In this document: positions 8,434 to 16,193 of the stretch, in pieces | How the letters are laid out: each line of letters starts with the position of its first letter | How positions within the stretch are numbered: position 1 is the stretch's first letter | Source: Aliikangiella coralliicola | GTDB lineage: Bacteria > Pseudomonadota > Gammaproteobacteria > Enterobacterales > Kangiellaceae | NCBI RefSeq assembly: GCF_007004725.1 | Contig: NZ_ML660165.1 | Span: forward strand, 496,001-560,000 | Direction: 5' to 3' | Length of the DNA: 64,000 bases | Notes under the pieces: generated by a model | Seen by the model: only the letters and a program-made list of their open reading frames with translations | Database searches by the model: none | What the model was told of the DNA's origin: nothing | Program-made: the position numbers and the translations under genes

Positions 8434-10173
8434 ATGTTCAATAAAAATAATGGTCATTTTGCGATAGCTATCTTTGTAATTGGTTTCATTGCCAGCTTAT
8501 TTGCTTTTTCTTCTGTGTCCCCCATCTGGAAAGAACAAGCGCTTTTGTTTGACGTTAAAATTAATGCTCAGGGACAGCCGAGCTATCGCTATAAAGGTAA
8601 AGATGTCGTCATCGATAATGCTATACCTTATAAAAACTCTCCTTTGCGCCAAGCAATGCTCGATAAAAGCCTGACCGCTCCTTCATTATCTGAACAGTGG
8701 GTTTACAAAATAAAAGATAATGGAGAGAAACAATATTTATTATTGAAACCCGCTTTCCACCTTGGCCTCTGGTCTCTTTTACCGGCTTTCATCACCATCG
8801 CGCTCTGTCTTTTAACCAAAGAGCCCATGTCTTCACTTTTTGCCGGTATCGCAGTTGGCGCGGTGCTCATCGGTAAGTTTGATATTACCGACAAAGTTTT
8901 ATTACCGACGTTATCATCAACAGGCGCGGCAACGATTATTCTATTGTACCTCTGGTTATTAGGCGGCCTTTTAGGGATCTGGTCGAAGACTGGTGCAGCG
9001 CAAGCATTTGCCGATTTCATGTGCAGAACCGTTGTTAAGGGACCAAAAAGCGCTAAGCTGGTAACCTGGTTTCTGGGTGTCATTTTCTTTCAGGGCGGCA
9101 GTATCAGTACGGTATTAGTTGGAACAACTGTTAAACCCCTCGCTGACAAAGCGAAAGTGAGTCACGAAGAAACCAGCTATGTTGTCGATTCAACCGCTTC
9201 GCCCATTGCATCAATCCTGGCATTCAACCCATGGCCGGCTTATGTTCAGGCACTGATTTATATTCCCGGCGTAGCTTTTCTGGCGACAGAAGCGGACAGG
9301 ATTCGTTTCTTCTTTCAAAGTATTCCATTTAGTTTTTATAGTATTCTCGCGGTTCTGGGTACTTTACTTCTTAGTTTGAATATCACCACGTTTTCAGGAA
9401 AAGGGATTAGAAAAGCCATGAAACGTGCCAACGAAACCGGGGAACTCGATGGACCGGACGCAACACCATTAAATTTTCAGGAACTAAAATCAGATTCATT
9501 GCCCGAGGGATATAAGCCGCATCATCTAGAATTTATTTTCCCAATCTTGTTATTAATCTCTATCGCAATTATTTCTTTTATCGTTTTAGGCATTCCTAAA
9601 ATCAACTGGGCCTTCGCAGCAGCGCTAGGCGTTTCGATTCTTATCGCCGGAATAAAAGGGATGAGGTTAAGACATATTATTGATGGTATTGGTGATGGAT
9701 TAAAAAGTGTCGTTAGCGCATCGGTAATTTTAATGTTGGCCGTTACCATTGGAAGAATTACCACAGAAACCGGCGGCGGACTGTTTCTGATTGACCTGTT
9801 GGGCAGTCAAATTAATTACCAGGTTCTACCCGCAGTTCTCATGCTATTTACCATGATTACCGCATTTTCGACCGGCACCAGTTGGGGCACCTACGCTATC
9901 GCTTTTCCGCTGGCAATGCCGCTAGTCTGGGCAATTGCACAATCACAAGGTCTTGCACACCCTGAGTTATTTTTATCCATCTGTTTTGCAGCAGTTCTTA
10001 ACGGAAGTGTTTTCGGCGATCAATGTTCTCCAATTTCCGACACAACAGTGCTCAGCGCAATGACTACCGGCTGCGATTTAATGGATCACGTGAAAACCCA
10101 AATCATTCCAGCGTCTATTGCAGCAGGCACCGCAACGCTGCTCTGGAGTTTGATCACAATCGTTTATGTGTAA
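8434..10173 (+). CDS. NhaC-family Na+/H+ antiporter-type permease
   Basis: A 579-aa inner-membrane protein with about a dozen hydrophobic segments. After the first helix comes an unusual hydrophilic periplasmic insert of roughly 75 residues (about 32-105) before the conserved core. Family signatures are [27 protein letters not shown], and the C-terminal [22 protein letters not shown]. NhaC-type proteins exchange Na+ and H+; some relatives sit in amino-acid loci and may carry organic substrates. Divergence from the TonB-dependent receptor and linkage to dgc genes suggest either sodium balance for uptake or direct transport of D-amino acids. Substrate unproven. Confidence 0.88.
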   Translation: MFNKNNGHFAIAIFVIGFIASLFAFSSVSPIWKEQALLFDVKINAQGQPSYRYKGKDVVIDNAIPYKNSPLRQAMLDKSLTAPSLSEQWVYKIKDNGEKQYLLLKPAFHLGLWSLLPAFITIALCLLTKEPMSSLFAGIAVGAVLIGKFDITDKVLLPTLSSTGAATIILLYLWLLGGLLGIWSKTGAAQAFADFMCRTVVKGPKSAKLVTWFLGVIFFQGGSISTVLVGTTVKPLADKAKVSHEETSYVVDSTASPIASILAFNPWPAYVQALIYIPGVAFLATEADRIRFFFQSIPFSFYSILAVLGTLLLSLNITTFSGKGIRKAMKRANETGELDGPDATPLNFQELKSDSLPEGYKPHHLEFIFPILLLISIAIISFIVLGIPKINWAFAAALGVSILIAGIKGMRLRHIIDGIGDGLKSVVSASVILMLAVTIGRITTETGGGLFLIDLLGSQINYQVLPAVLMLFTMITAFSTGTSWGTYAIAFPLAMPLVWAIAQSQGLAHPELFLSICFAAVLNGSVFGDQCSPISDTTVLSAMTTGCDLMDHVKTQIIPASIAAGTATLLWSLITIVYV

Positions 10174-10263
10174 TTTAACCTGTACTATTTTGCTCAAATA
10201 ATGTCGCCAATTTCTGCTAATATGTATTAGTAGTTAATGAAACACTGCTGGCTGATGAAACTA

Positions 10264-10300
10264 TCCCCTCTCCCCAACCCTCTCCCGGTGTGAGAGGGAG
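10264..10300. repeat. REP-like palindromic repeat (CCCTCTC...GAGAGGG)
   Basis: A C/T-rich block (CCCTCTCCCCAACCCTCTCC) is followed by GTGTGAGAGGGAG; CCCTCTC (10278-10284) and GAGAGGG (10292-10298) form a hairpin. This sequence style is a common dispersed extragenic repeat in proteobacteria. It may also act as the antiporter gene's transcript end. Genomic copy number cannot be seen here. Confidence 0.5.
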
Positions 10301-10386
10301 CCAAAGTGATAATGATTGTTTTTAGGTAATTGTTGATTATTTGGGGAATTAGCAGTTTTTAATCAATTTAATTTTAAATAGTTGAT

Positions 10387-11262
10387 ATGCGTCTTAGACA
10401 TATTGAAGTTTTTCATGCCATTTATACAACGGGCTCAGTCACCAATGCGGCAAAAATGCTGCATGTCTCTCAGCCTTCTGTCAGTAAGGTACTCAGCCAC
10501 GCAGAAATGCAGCTCGGATTTCGACTATTTAATCGAGTGAAAGGCAGGCTGGTTCCCACAGACGAAGCCGTATTGTTATTTGAAGAAGTTGATCGTGTTT
10601 ACCGACAATTAAACACCATTAATGATGCAGCGGAAAATATAAAGAATAAAGAAGTCGGACGAATTTCTCTCGCGCTGACGCCTGCGTTAGGTTTCGACTT
10701 AATCCCTCAGACAGTCGCCCAATTTAGACAGAAACATCCGAAGATCACCTTTGATATCCAAACCCTTCACAACGATCAATTACAAAAACATTTACTGCGA
10801 CATAAAAGTGAACTGGCTATTATGTTTGCACCTGAAAACCTTTCGGGTATCAACGAAATATTTTTCGGCACAGGAAAGCTCGTTGCCGTTTATCCCAGGT
10901 CGCTGCTTCCTCATTGCCCAAAAACCATTTCACTATCTCAGGTTATTGAGCATCCGTTAGTGAGCATCTGGAACAGCGGCCCCTTAGCCAACCTGATCTG
11001 GCGTGAAATGATGGAGCAGCAATTACAACCTTCTACAGCAGTTAAAGTACAAACCTATTTTATTGCAGTTAATCTTGTTAAGCATGGCGCAGGTATTTGT
11101 ATTGTCGATGAGTTTACAGCAAGAGGGCAACAAAATGATGAAACGGGTATTGCTGAGCTGGCAGAATCATTAGAGTTTCCAATTAAAGGTTTATACCTTG
11201 AAAACAAGCCTTTATCTCATGCTACTCAAGATTTCCTGGAAACACTTAAAAAGAAATTTTAA
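10387..11262 (+). CDS. dgcR: LysR-family regulator, DgcR-like
   Basis: A 291-aa LysR-type regulator: an N-terminal winged helix-turn-helix (about residues 1-60; S-V-T-N-A-A-K-M-L-H-V-S-Q-P-S-V-S-K recognition region, then L-G-F-R-L-F-N-R) and a periplasmic-binding-like effector domain from about 90. It lies directly before the DUF1611/epimerase pair on the same strand, the arrangement of the DgcR activator of D-glutamate catabolism as I recall it from marine Pseudoalteromonas. Predicted targets are the two T-N11-A palindromes at 8300 and 11309. The gene itself has no obvious Shine-Dalgarno. LysR membership is certain; the DgcR name rests on context. Confidence 0.85.
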   Translation: MRLRHIEVFHAIYTTGSVTNAAKMLHVSQPSVSKVLSHAEMQLGFRLFNRVKGRLVPTDEAVLLFEEVDRVYRQLNTINDAAENIKNKEVGRISLALTPALGFDLIPQTVAQFRQKHPKITFDIQTLHNDQLQKHLLRHKSELAIMFAPENLSGINEIFFGTGKLVAVYPRSLLPHCPKTISLSQVIEHPLVSIWNSGPLANLIWREMMEQQLQPSTAVKVQTYFIAVNLVKHGAGICIVDEFTARGQQNDETGIAELAESLEFPIKGLYLENKPLSHATQDFLETLKKKF

Positions 11263-11308
11263 GATTTTTCCGAACAACTATCATGCTCTGAGATATGCAA
11301 CTTTCAGG

Positions 11309-11325
11309 CATAGACTAAGGTTATG
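11309..11325 (+). promoter_or_regulatory. Predicted LysR-type (DgcR) operator before dgcN
   Basis: CATAGACTAAGGTTATG matches the palindrome at 8301-8317 at 14 of 17 positions and keeps the T-N11-A pattern. Its centre is about 42 bp upstream of a TAGAAT (11359-11364), nearly the same spacing as at the antiporter promoter. A start near 11371 would leave a 40-nt leader before dgcN. Confidence 0.6.
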
Positions 11326-11410
11326 ATTACCCTTCAATAGATTACTTTATTTAGGCATTAGAATCGATATGATGAATATATTAAACATCTGATTATTACT
11401 TCTAAAACCT

Positions 11411-12409
11411 ATGAAAATAAAAGCACCTTACTTACTTTTTATCGGCGACGCAAAAGATCCACTTTCTATCAAGTTAGCTAAAGGCGTTGTTGACTGGCGC
11501 CCCGAATTAGCGATTGGAGAATATTCTCTTCCTGGTTGCGAAGTGACAACCTCTCACCCGGAAATGAATATTCAGGAAGCCGTTGACAAAGGCGCAAAAA
11601 CATTTGTGTTAGGTTTCGCTAATAGCGGTGGTACCGTTGACGAAAAGTGGATACCCTATATTTTGGAAGCCATCGAGGCGGGAATGGATATTGCCAGCGG
11701 ATTACATCAAAGACTTGATAGTTTTAGCGAAATTTCAGAGCATGCTAAAAAACATAATGTTCAATTAATCGATGTTCGCCATCCCGTTGGTACTTTTAAA
11801 ACAGGCACAGGTAATAAGCGTACTGGAAAAAGACTGTTAACCGTTGGAACCGACTGCTCTGTTGGCAAAATGTATACTGCCCTTGCGCTCGAAAAAGCCA
11901 TGTCCCAGAAAAATTTTGATGTCAGCTTTAAGGCCACCGGGCAAAGTGGAATTTTTATTACCGGGGACGGAATTGCGATTGATTGTGTTGTGTCAGATTT
12001 TATTGCTGGCACAGTTGAACAACTATCCCCGCCCAACAATCCAGAACATTGGGATATCATTGAAGGCCAGGGTTCACTTTACCATCCTGCTTTTGCCGGT
12101 GTTTCGTTAGGTCTTTTACACGGTGCTCAACCTGATGCGCTGGTACTATGTCATGCGGAAAAAAGAGAACACATGCGCGGCATACCTGGCAGAAACTTAC
12201 CCAGTCTCGCCCAGACATTGGAATTAAATCTAAACGCTGCGAAATTAACTAATCCAGATGCACGCTTTGTTGGTATCTCAGTTAATACTTCGATGTTAGG
12301 AGAAGATGAAGCAAACGCAATCTGCGCCGGATATGAAAAAGAATTTTCTTTGCCATGCGTTGATCCAATTCGTCACTCAGTTAGCAGAATCGTGGAGCAG
12401 TTGCAGTGA
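11411..12409 (+). CDS. dgcN: DUF1611 protein, DgcN-like D-glutamate N-acetyltransferase
   Basis: A 332-aa DUF1611-family protein. It has an N-terminal Rossmann-like part (F-I-G-D-A-K-D-P-L-S-I-K-L-A-K-G) and, from about residue 135, a P-loop-like section T-V-G-T-D-C-S-V-G-K-M-Y-T-A with I-I-E-G-Q-G-S-L-Y-H-P and H-A-E-K-R. The founding DgcN was reported to N-acetylate D-glutamate, giving N-acetyl-D-glutamate for the partner epimerase. The pairing with an enolase-superfamily epimerase is strictly maintained here: that gene's GTG start overlaps this stop by 4 nt. Older automatic annotations of this family are only 'DUF1611'. Function is assigned by family plus neighbours. Confidence 0.85.
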   Translation: MKIKAPYLLFIGDAKDPLSIKLAKGVVDWRPELAIGEYSLPGCEVTTSHPEMNIQEAVDKGAKTFVLGFANSGGTVDEKWIPYILEAIEAGMDIASGLHQRLDSFSEISEHAKKHNVQLIDVRHPVGTFKTGTGNKRTGKRLLTVGTDCSVGKMYTALALEKAMSQKNFDVSFKATGQSGIFITGDGIAIDCVVSDFIAGTVEQLSPPNNPEHWDIIEGQGSLYHPAFAGVSLGLLHGAQPDALVLCHAEKREHMRGIPGRNLPSLAQTLELNLNAAKLTNPDARFVGISVNTSMLGEDEANAICAGYEKEFSLPCVDPIRHSVSRIVEQLQ

Positions 12410-13446
12410 GAGTTCGTGGAGTAACAATTGAGCGCCAGAGTTGGCCCCTTGAGAATGTGTTTCGTATTTCCCGCGGCTCAAAAACAACTGCAGATGTTTT
12501 AATGGTATCGATTATTGAGGGCTCGCTCATCGGTTGCGCAGAAGTGGTTCCCTACAATCGGTACAACGAAACTATCGAGTCGGTTATCGCTCAGATAGAA
12601 TCGGTTAAACACCATATTGAAAAAGGCGTTAGCACCGAGTTCGTTAATTTGCTTTTGCCGGCCGGTGCCGCACGTAATGCACTTGATTGTGCCCTATGGG
12701 ATTTGGAAGCTAAAAAGCACAATAGCTCAGTGACCACACTGACAGAAACAAAACCTTTTTCCGGTTGTGTGACCGCACAAACACTCAGTATTGATACGCC
12801 CGAAAAAATGGCACTTGCTGCGGAAAAATTAAAGGACTACCCACTAATAAAAATCAAGTTTGATCAGCATCAAGTGTTAGAACGAATGACAGCAATTAAC
12901 CGAGCAGCGCCAAATAGCCAATTTATTGTTGATGCTAACGAAGCTTGGGATCTTTCTTTGTTAAACTCAATCTCTGGTGAACTAAAGAACCTGAATGTCG
13001 CGCTGATTGAGCAGCCACTTTCTTCAGAAATAGATCAACAACTCGTCGACTATAATGGGCCAGTGCCGATTTGTGCAGACGAATCAATTCACACTTCTGA
13101 AGAGTTAGAAAAAGTAGAAAAGTTATATCAATACATCAATATAAAGCTCGATAAAACAGGCGGTCTAACTGAAGCATTAAAACTCCTGCGAAAAGCGCAA
13201 GCTAAGCGATTAGGTATCATGGTTGGTTGTATGGTGGGAACTTCTCTGGCAATGGCACCGGCGACTATTCTTGCAAGTTATGCTGACTTTGTAGATTTAG
13301 ATGGGCCAGCCCTACTAGCAAAAGATCGCCAGTTTGGATTTACCTATGACAATGGACATATGAGCGAATTAAACCCGAATTTGTGGGGTGGCCCGGCCCA
13401 ACCTAAAAAACCAGACAAACAATTTCGATTATTTTTCAAGGCCTGA
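12406..13446 (+). CDS. dgcA: Enolase-superfamily dipeptide epimerase, DgcA-like N-acetylglutamate racemase
   Basis: A 346-aa member of the muconate-lactonizing-enzyme subgroup, related to L-Ala-D/L-Glu epimerases. Catalytic elements are visible: K-x-K at Lys149/Lys151, metal ligands Asp176 (V-D-A-N-E), Glu202 (I-E-Q-P) and Asp225 (A-D-E-S), and the second base Lys247 (I-K-L-D-K-T-G-G). It ends with G-C-M-V-G-T-S and D-L-D-G-P. In the D-glutamate pathway DgcA interconverts N-acetyl-D- and N-acetyl-L-glutamate; the related AEE activity on Ala-Glu dipeptides from peptidoglycan is the alternative. Start is GTG within the GTGA overlap with dgcN, implying translational coupling. I see no terminator directly after it. 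Confidence 0.9.
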   Translation: MRVRGVTIERQSWPLENVFRISRGSKTTADVLMVSIIEGSLIGCAEVVPYNRYNETIESVIAQIESVKHHIEKGVSTEFVNLLLPAGAARNALDCALWDLEAKKHNSSVTTLTETKPFSGCVTAQTLSIDTPEKMALAAEKLKDYPLIKIKFDQHQVLERMTAINRAAPNSQFIVDANEAWDLSLLNSISGELKNLNVALIEQPLSSEIDQQLVDYNGPVPICADESIHTSEELEKVEKLYQYINIKLDKTGGLTEALKLLRKAQAKRLGIMVGCMVGTSLAMAPATILASYADFVDLDGPALLAKDRQFGFTYDNGHMSELNPNLWGGPAQPKKPDKQFRLFFKA

Positions 13447-13551
13447 TCGCTTGGTTATGTTCTTTATCAAAAGCAAAAAATTCAATCACCATTTAAGGCA
13501 AGAGGAAAATTGGAAAAAATAGACCAGATTGAGAAATTTGTTATGTGCAAA

Positions 13552-14022
13552 TTACTCAATCGTTTTGGTCATACGCAAAATTTCTGGCTTAAAACCAATG
13601 TTTTGATAGAAGGCGTTTGCTTTTGAATTGTTTGCAAATACCTCTAGCTGTAATAGACGACAGCCTAAATCTTTAGCCCACTTTTCTGCAAATGCCATTA
13701 AAAGCTTGCCAATACCTAAACCTTGCGATTTAGGTGACACAGCTAAAAGAGGAACGGTTCCACAAGTTTCCCCTGAAATATCATCTTTATGTGTACGCAC
13801 ATGGATAAAACCCAAAGGCACACTGTTAACCTCAGCAATCAGTGTAGTATTTGGTGTCGAGGTTTCAGCAAGCATTTCAGAAATATAATCATCTTGCATT
13901 TTTTGAACCGCGCTTTCTGTATGCCAATCTAGTTGAGCTACCTCAGCCAGATAAGGTGAAAGCTCAAAAATAAATGTGCGATCATCTTCATGCGCTTTTC
14001 TAATAATTACGTCACTTTTCAT
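13552..14022 (-). CDS. GNAT-family N-acetyltransferase
   Basis: A 156-aa GCN5-related acetyltransferase. The acetyl-CoA-binding motif A is visible at about residues 85-105 (L-A-V-S-P-K-S-Q-G-L-G-I-G-K-L-L-M), followed by L-E-V-F-A-N-N-S-K-A-N-A-F-Y-Q-N-I-G-F, the typical final strands. Substrate unknown. It converges on the dgc operon and probably belongs to another unit, though a deacetylase/acetyltransferase role near N-acetyl-amino-acid metabolism cannot be excluded. Confidence 0.9.
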   Translation of the reverse strand: MKSDVIIRKAHEDDRTFIFELSPYLAEVAQLDWHTESAVQKMQDDYISEMLAETSTPNTTLIAEVNSVPLGFIHVRTHKDDISGETCGTVPLLAVSPKSQGLGIGKLLMAFAEKWAKDLGCRLLQLEVFANNSKANAFYQNIGFKPEILRMTKTIE

Positions 14023-14264
14023 ATAAATCTTTTAAATTTCATTCACAAATCGAATAGTATATAACGCATGTGTTGACATGTCGTCTGGCACCTGGATGGC
14101 CAAGCTAGTTCGAGACTCAACTGATAGTCATTCTCTCACAAATATTACCGCTCTTCACTGATAGTTTGATCAGACTCTAAAGACTCAGGTACCTTTGTTA
14201 TCTTTTCACAATGATTTCGATACTCTCAAAACTGCCGTTTGCAGTTATCAATAGCCGTGCCTTT

Positions 14265-14648
14265 TTATCGCTCAATTAATTCGATTTTATAACCATCAGG
14301 ATCTTCAATAAACGCAATAGTTTCGAAGCTTCCTGCTAAAGGACCGGCTTCACGAACGACTGTACCCCCTAATTCATTTATTTGTGCGCATGCTTCATAA
14401 CAGTCACTAACACCGATAGCAAAATGTCCAAACCCGTTTCCTATATCATAACGATGCTTTCCGTAATTGTACGTTAACTCAATAACGCAAGAGTTAGATT
14501 CTTCTGCGTAACCTAAGAAAGTTAACGAATAACCTTCCTCGGGTCTATCGAAGGTGCGTAAGATCTTCATCCCTAAAATATTCGTGTAGAATTCAACTGA
14601 TTTCTCAATATCAGATACTCTTAACATGATGTGCAGTATGCGATTCAT
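14265..14648 (-). CDS. gloA: Lactoylglutathione lyase (glyoxalase I)
   Basis: A 127-aa glyoxalase I that turns the methylglyoxal-glutathione hemithioacetal into S-lactoylglutathione. It closely follows the E. coli GloA pattern: I-L-H-I-M-L-R-V at the start, F-Y-T-x-x-L-G-M-K, V-I-E-L-T-Y-N, G-F-G-H-F-A-I-G, R-E-A-G-P and a C-terminal E-D-P-D-G-Y-K-I-E-L-I-E. Metal ligands are expected at His6, Glu57, His75 and the last I-E-L Glu. I place the start at 14648 because family members begin M-x-R-x-L-H; an upstream in-frame ATG at 14666 would add six residues. It is a single gene in a small minus-strand group. Confidence 0.95.
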   Translation of the reverse strand: MNRILHIMLRVSDIEKSVEFYTNILGMKILRTFDRPEEGYSLTFLGYAEESNSCVIELTYNYGKHRYDIGNGFGHFAIGVSDCYEACAQINELGGTVVREAGPLAGSFETIAFIEDPDGYKIELIER

Positions 14649-14734
14649 TAACCCCGCCCTTTTCATTTAATTAGCGAGCATAATTCCTCAGGGAAGAAAT
14701 TATGCTCAGACTAACAATCTATCTAACTTTAATT

Positions 14735-15364
14735 TCATTCAATAAAAAATGGCGAGTTTAACGCCTTGCTTGCTTTTACCACTGGATGCGCATCAAATAC
14801 CCTAGTGTAAAAAGCCGCATTGAGACTTGCTGCCTCTTTGGGAAATTCAGTCAGTGCAAAAGTCTTGGCATTTCCGATAGTATCAAATGCATATAAACCG
14901 CCTAGCGTATTATTATGCAAGCCGCTTAACCACGTTTTAGATAATAATCCAGGCTGAACTTTTAGGCCTGGGTTAATATCTCGCCAAGGTGCTTTTTCAA
15001 ACGGAACATTGACCTGGACTTCGGTATAAACAAATGCTCCCGGCTTTTGATTAGCGTTTTCTTGAAAGTGCGCTGAATTCATATCTCGACTTGCCTCCTC
15101 AACTATTTCAGCATCAAATAAACGGGTTGTCTGGGCAACCCCGAATTTTTCAGCTTCGCTTGGGAAGTAACCTGTAACAAATGCTTGCGCATTTTCTAAA
15201 GAGTCGAAAGTATAAAAACCACCCAGTGATTGATTTGTGGTACCTGATAGCCAAGTTTTATTAATTAAACCAGGCCGCTCCAACAAAGACACATTGATAT
15301 CAGACCAAGGAGCATCTGCAAATGGCATGCTGATTTGTAGCTCAGTATATACAAAAGTTTTCAT
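14735..15364 (-). CDS. Tandem-duplicated YdhR-like (dimeric alpha-beta barrel) protein
   Basis: A 209-aa protein made of two homologous halves of about 100 residues. Each has F-V-Y-T-E-x-Q, P-F-x-x-A-P-W-x-D-I-N, P-G-L-x-x-K-T-W-L-S-G, L-G-G-x-Y-x-F-D and a C-terminal T-R-x-F-D-A. This is the pattern of the YdhR putative monooxygenase family, whose members are usually single-domain dimers; here a covalent pseudodimer is encoded. Enzymatic activity has not been settled for the family. It is divergent from a TetR gene across three copies of a palindromic operator, so it is very likely repressed by that regulator. Confidence 0.8.
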   Translation of the reverse strand: MKTFVYTELQISMPFADAPWSDINVSLLERPGLINKTWLSGTTNQSLGGFYTFDSLENAQAFVTGYFPSEAEKFGVAQTTRLFDAEIVEEASRDMNSAHFQENANQKPGAFVYTEVQVNVPFEKAPWRDINPGLKVQPGLLSKTWLSGLHNNTLGGLYAFDTIGNAKTFALTEFPKEAASLNAAFYTRVFDAHPVVKASKALNSPFFIE

Positions 15365-15401
15365 AATGCTTTTTCCTGTAGACAGTTTTGATAGATAAAA
15401 A

Positions 15402-15478
15402 TATAACGATCACTATATTTTGTAACTACTATATATAACGATCGCTATATGGTCAACAAAAAAATAACGATCACTATA
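15402..15478. promoter_or_regulatory. Three direct copies of a TetR-type palindromic operator
   Basis: TATAACGATCACTATA (15402-15417), TATAACGATCGCTATA (15434-15449) and AATAACGATCACTATA (15463-15478) are near-identical 16-mers, each roughly palindromic around CGATCG. Start-to-start spacing is 32 and 29 bp, about three helical turns, so dimers would sit on one DNA face. They fill the region between the YdhR-like and TetR genes and probably mediate repression of both. Confidence 0.85.
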
Positions 15479-15532
15479 TTTACTTCCGATTACTCTGTCT
15501 TTACAATTCTAAGGATTGCAGAAGAGAGATAT

Positions 15533-16117
15533 ATGCAGATGAAACAAACCAGTAAGAAAGAACAAACACGCAAGCGTATCATCGAAGCAACCATAGAGGG
15601 CGTGAAACAACATGGCTATGGTGGTCTGGGCGTTGACGCAATAGCAAAGAGTGCGAAAGTTACTTCCGGCGCATTTTATGGGCACTTTAAGTCAAAAAAA
15701 GAGGCTTTTGAAGCAGCAACTCTCTCAGGAATGGTTGACCTGGTGGATGGTCTTAGCTACTGGCGTGATACAAAAGGAGATTCCTGGTTAGTGCCCTTTA
15801 TTGATTGGTATTTAGATATTGAGCATCGAAAAGACATTTGTGGCGGCTGCGCCCTCCCTGGCCTTTCCGTTGATGTTTCAAGGTCAGAAAAAGAAGTTCA
15901 CGTCGCTTACGAAAGCCAATTAGTTCAAGCCGTAAAGATAATCACTTCTGGCTTACCTGGCTCCAATACAAATAAAAAGAAAAAGATAGCCTGGAGCATT
16001 TTATCGACTTTATCAGGAGCTGTAATTATGTCGAGAGCTGTAGACGACGAAAAAATTGCAAGTGAAATCGCTGAAGCCGCAAAACAAAAAGCGAAGTATT
16101 TGATGACAGAAAAATAA
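15533..16117 (+). CDS. TetR-family transcriptional repressor
   Basis: A TetR-family regulator of about 194 aa. The helix-turn-helix covers roughly the first 55 residues (T-R-K-R-I-I-E-A-T, G-V-D-A-I-A-K-S-A-K-V-T-S-G-A-F-Y-G-H-F-K-S-K-K-E-A-F), and the ligand domain follows, with a Cys-Gly-Gly-Cys motif after the D-I motif, seen in the TetR_C_27-like/NemR-type group. I choose the ATG at 15533 (or 15539), preceded by GAAGAGAG, rather than the longest frame from 15449, because that extension would run through the third operator. The probable target is the divergent YdhR-like gene and itself. The two Cys could suit an electrophile or redox signal; this is speculative. Confidence 0.9.
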   Translation: MQMKQTSKKEQTRKRIIEATIEGVKQHGYGGLGVDAIAKSAKVTSGAFYGHFKSKKEAFEAATLSGMVDLVDGLSYWRDTKGDSWLVPFIDWYLDIEHRKDICGGCALPGLSVDVSRSEKEVHVAYESQLVQAVKIITSGLPGSNTNKKKKIAWSILSTLSGAVIMSRAVDDEKIASEIAEAAKQKAKYLMTEK

Positions 16118-16149
16118 TCCAGCAACCAAGGGGAACCGGCCACTTGCTT

Positions 16150-16193
16150 GCTGTTCAACGTAGGCTTTAAGCCAGCATGAAGCCTCCAACAGC
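16150..16193. terminator. Nested inverted repeat between convergent genes
   Basis: GCTGTT (16150-16155)/AACAGC (16188-16193) encloses AGGCTT (16162-16167)/AAGCCT (16180-16185), an imperfect stem between the ends of the TetR and CapA-like genes. No T-tract follows, so terminator function is uncertain. Confidence 0.35.

Noticed and set aside
15449-15532. N-terminal extension of the TetR gene to an ATG at 15449
   Set aside because: It would run through the third operator copy and adds residues unlike TetR N-termini; the ATG at 15533 has a better ribosome-binding site.
16150-16193. Integron attC-like site
   Set aside because: The nested inverted repeat starts with GCTGTT and ends with AACAGC, so the R-box order is inverted relative to attC (RYYYAAC...GTTRRRY). 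No integrase or cassette array nearby.
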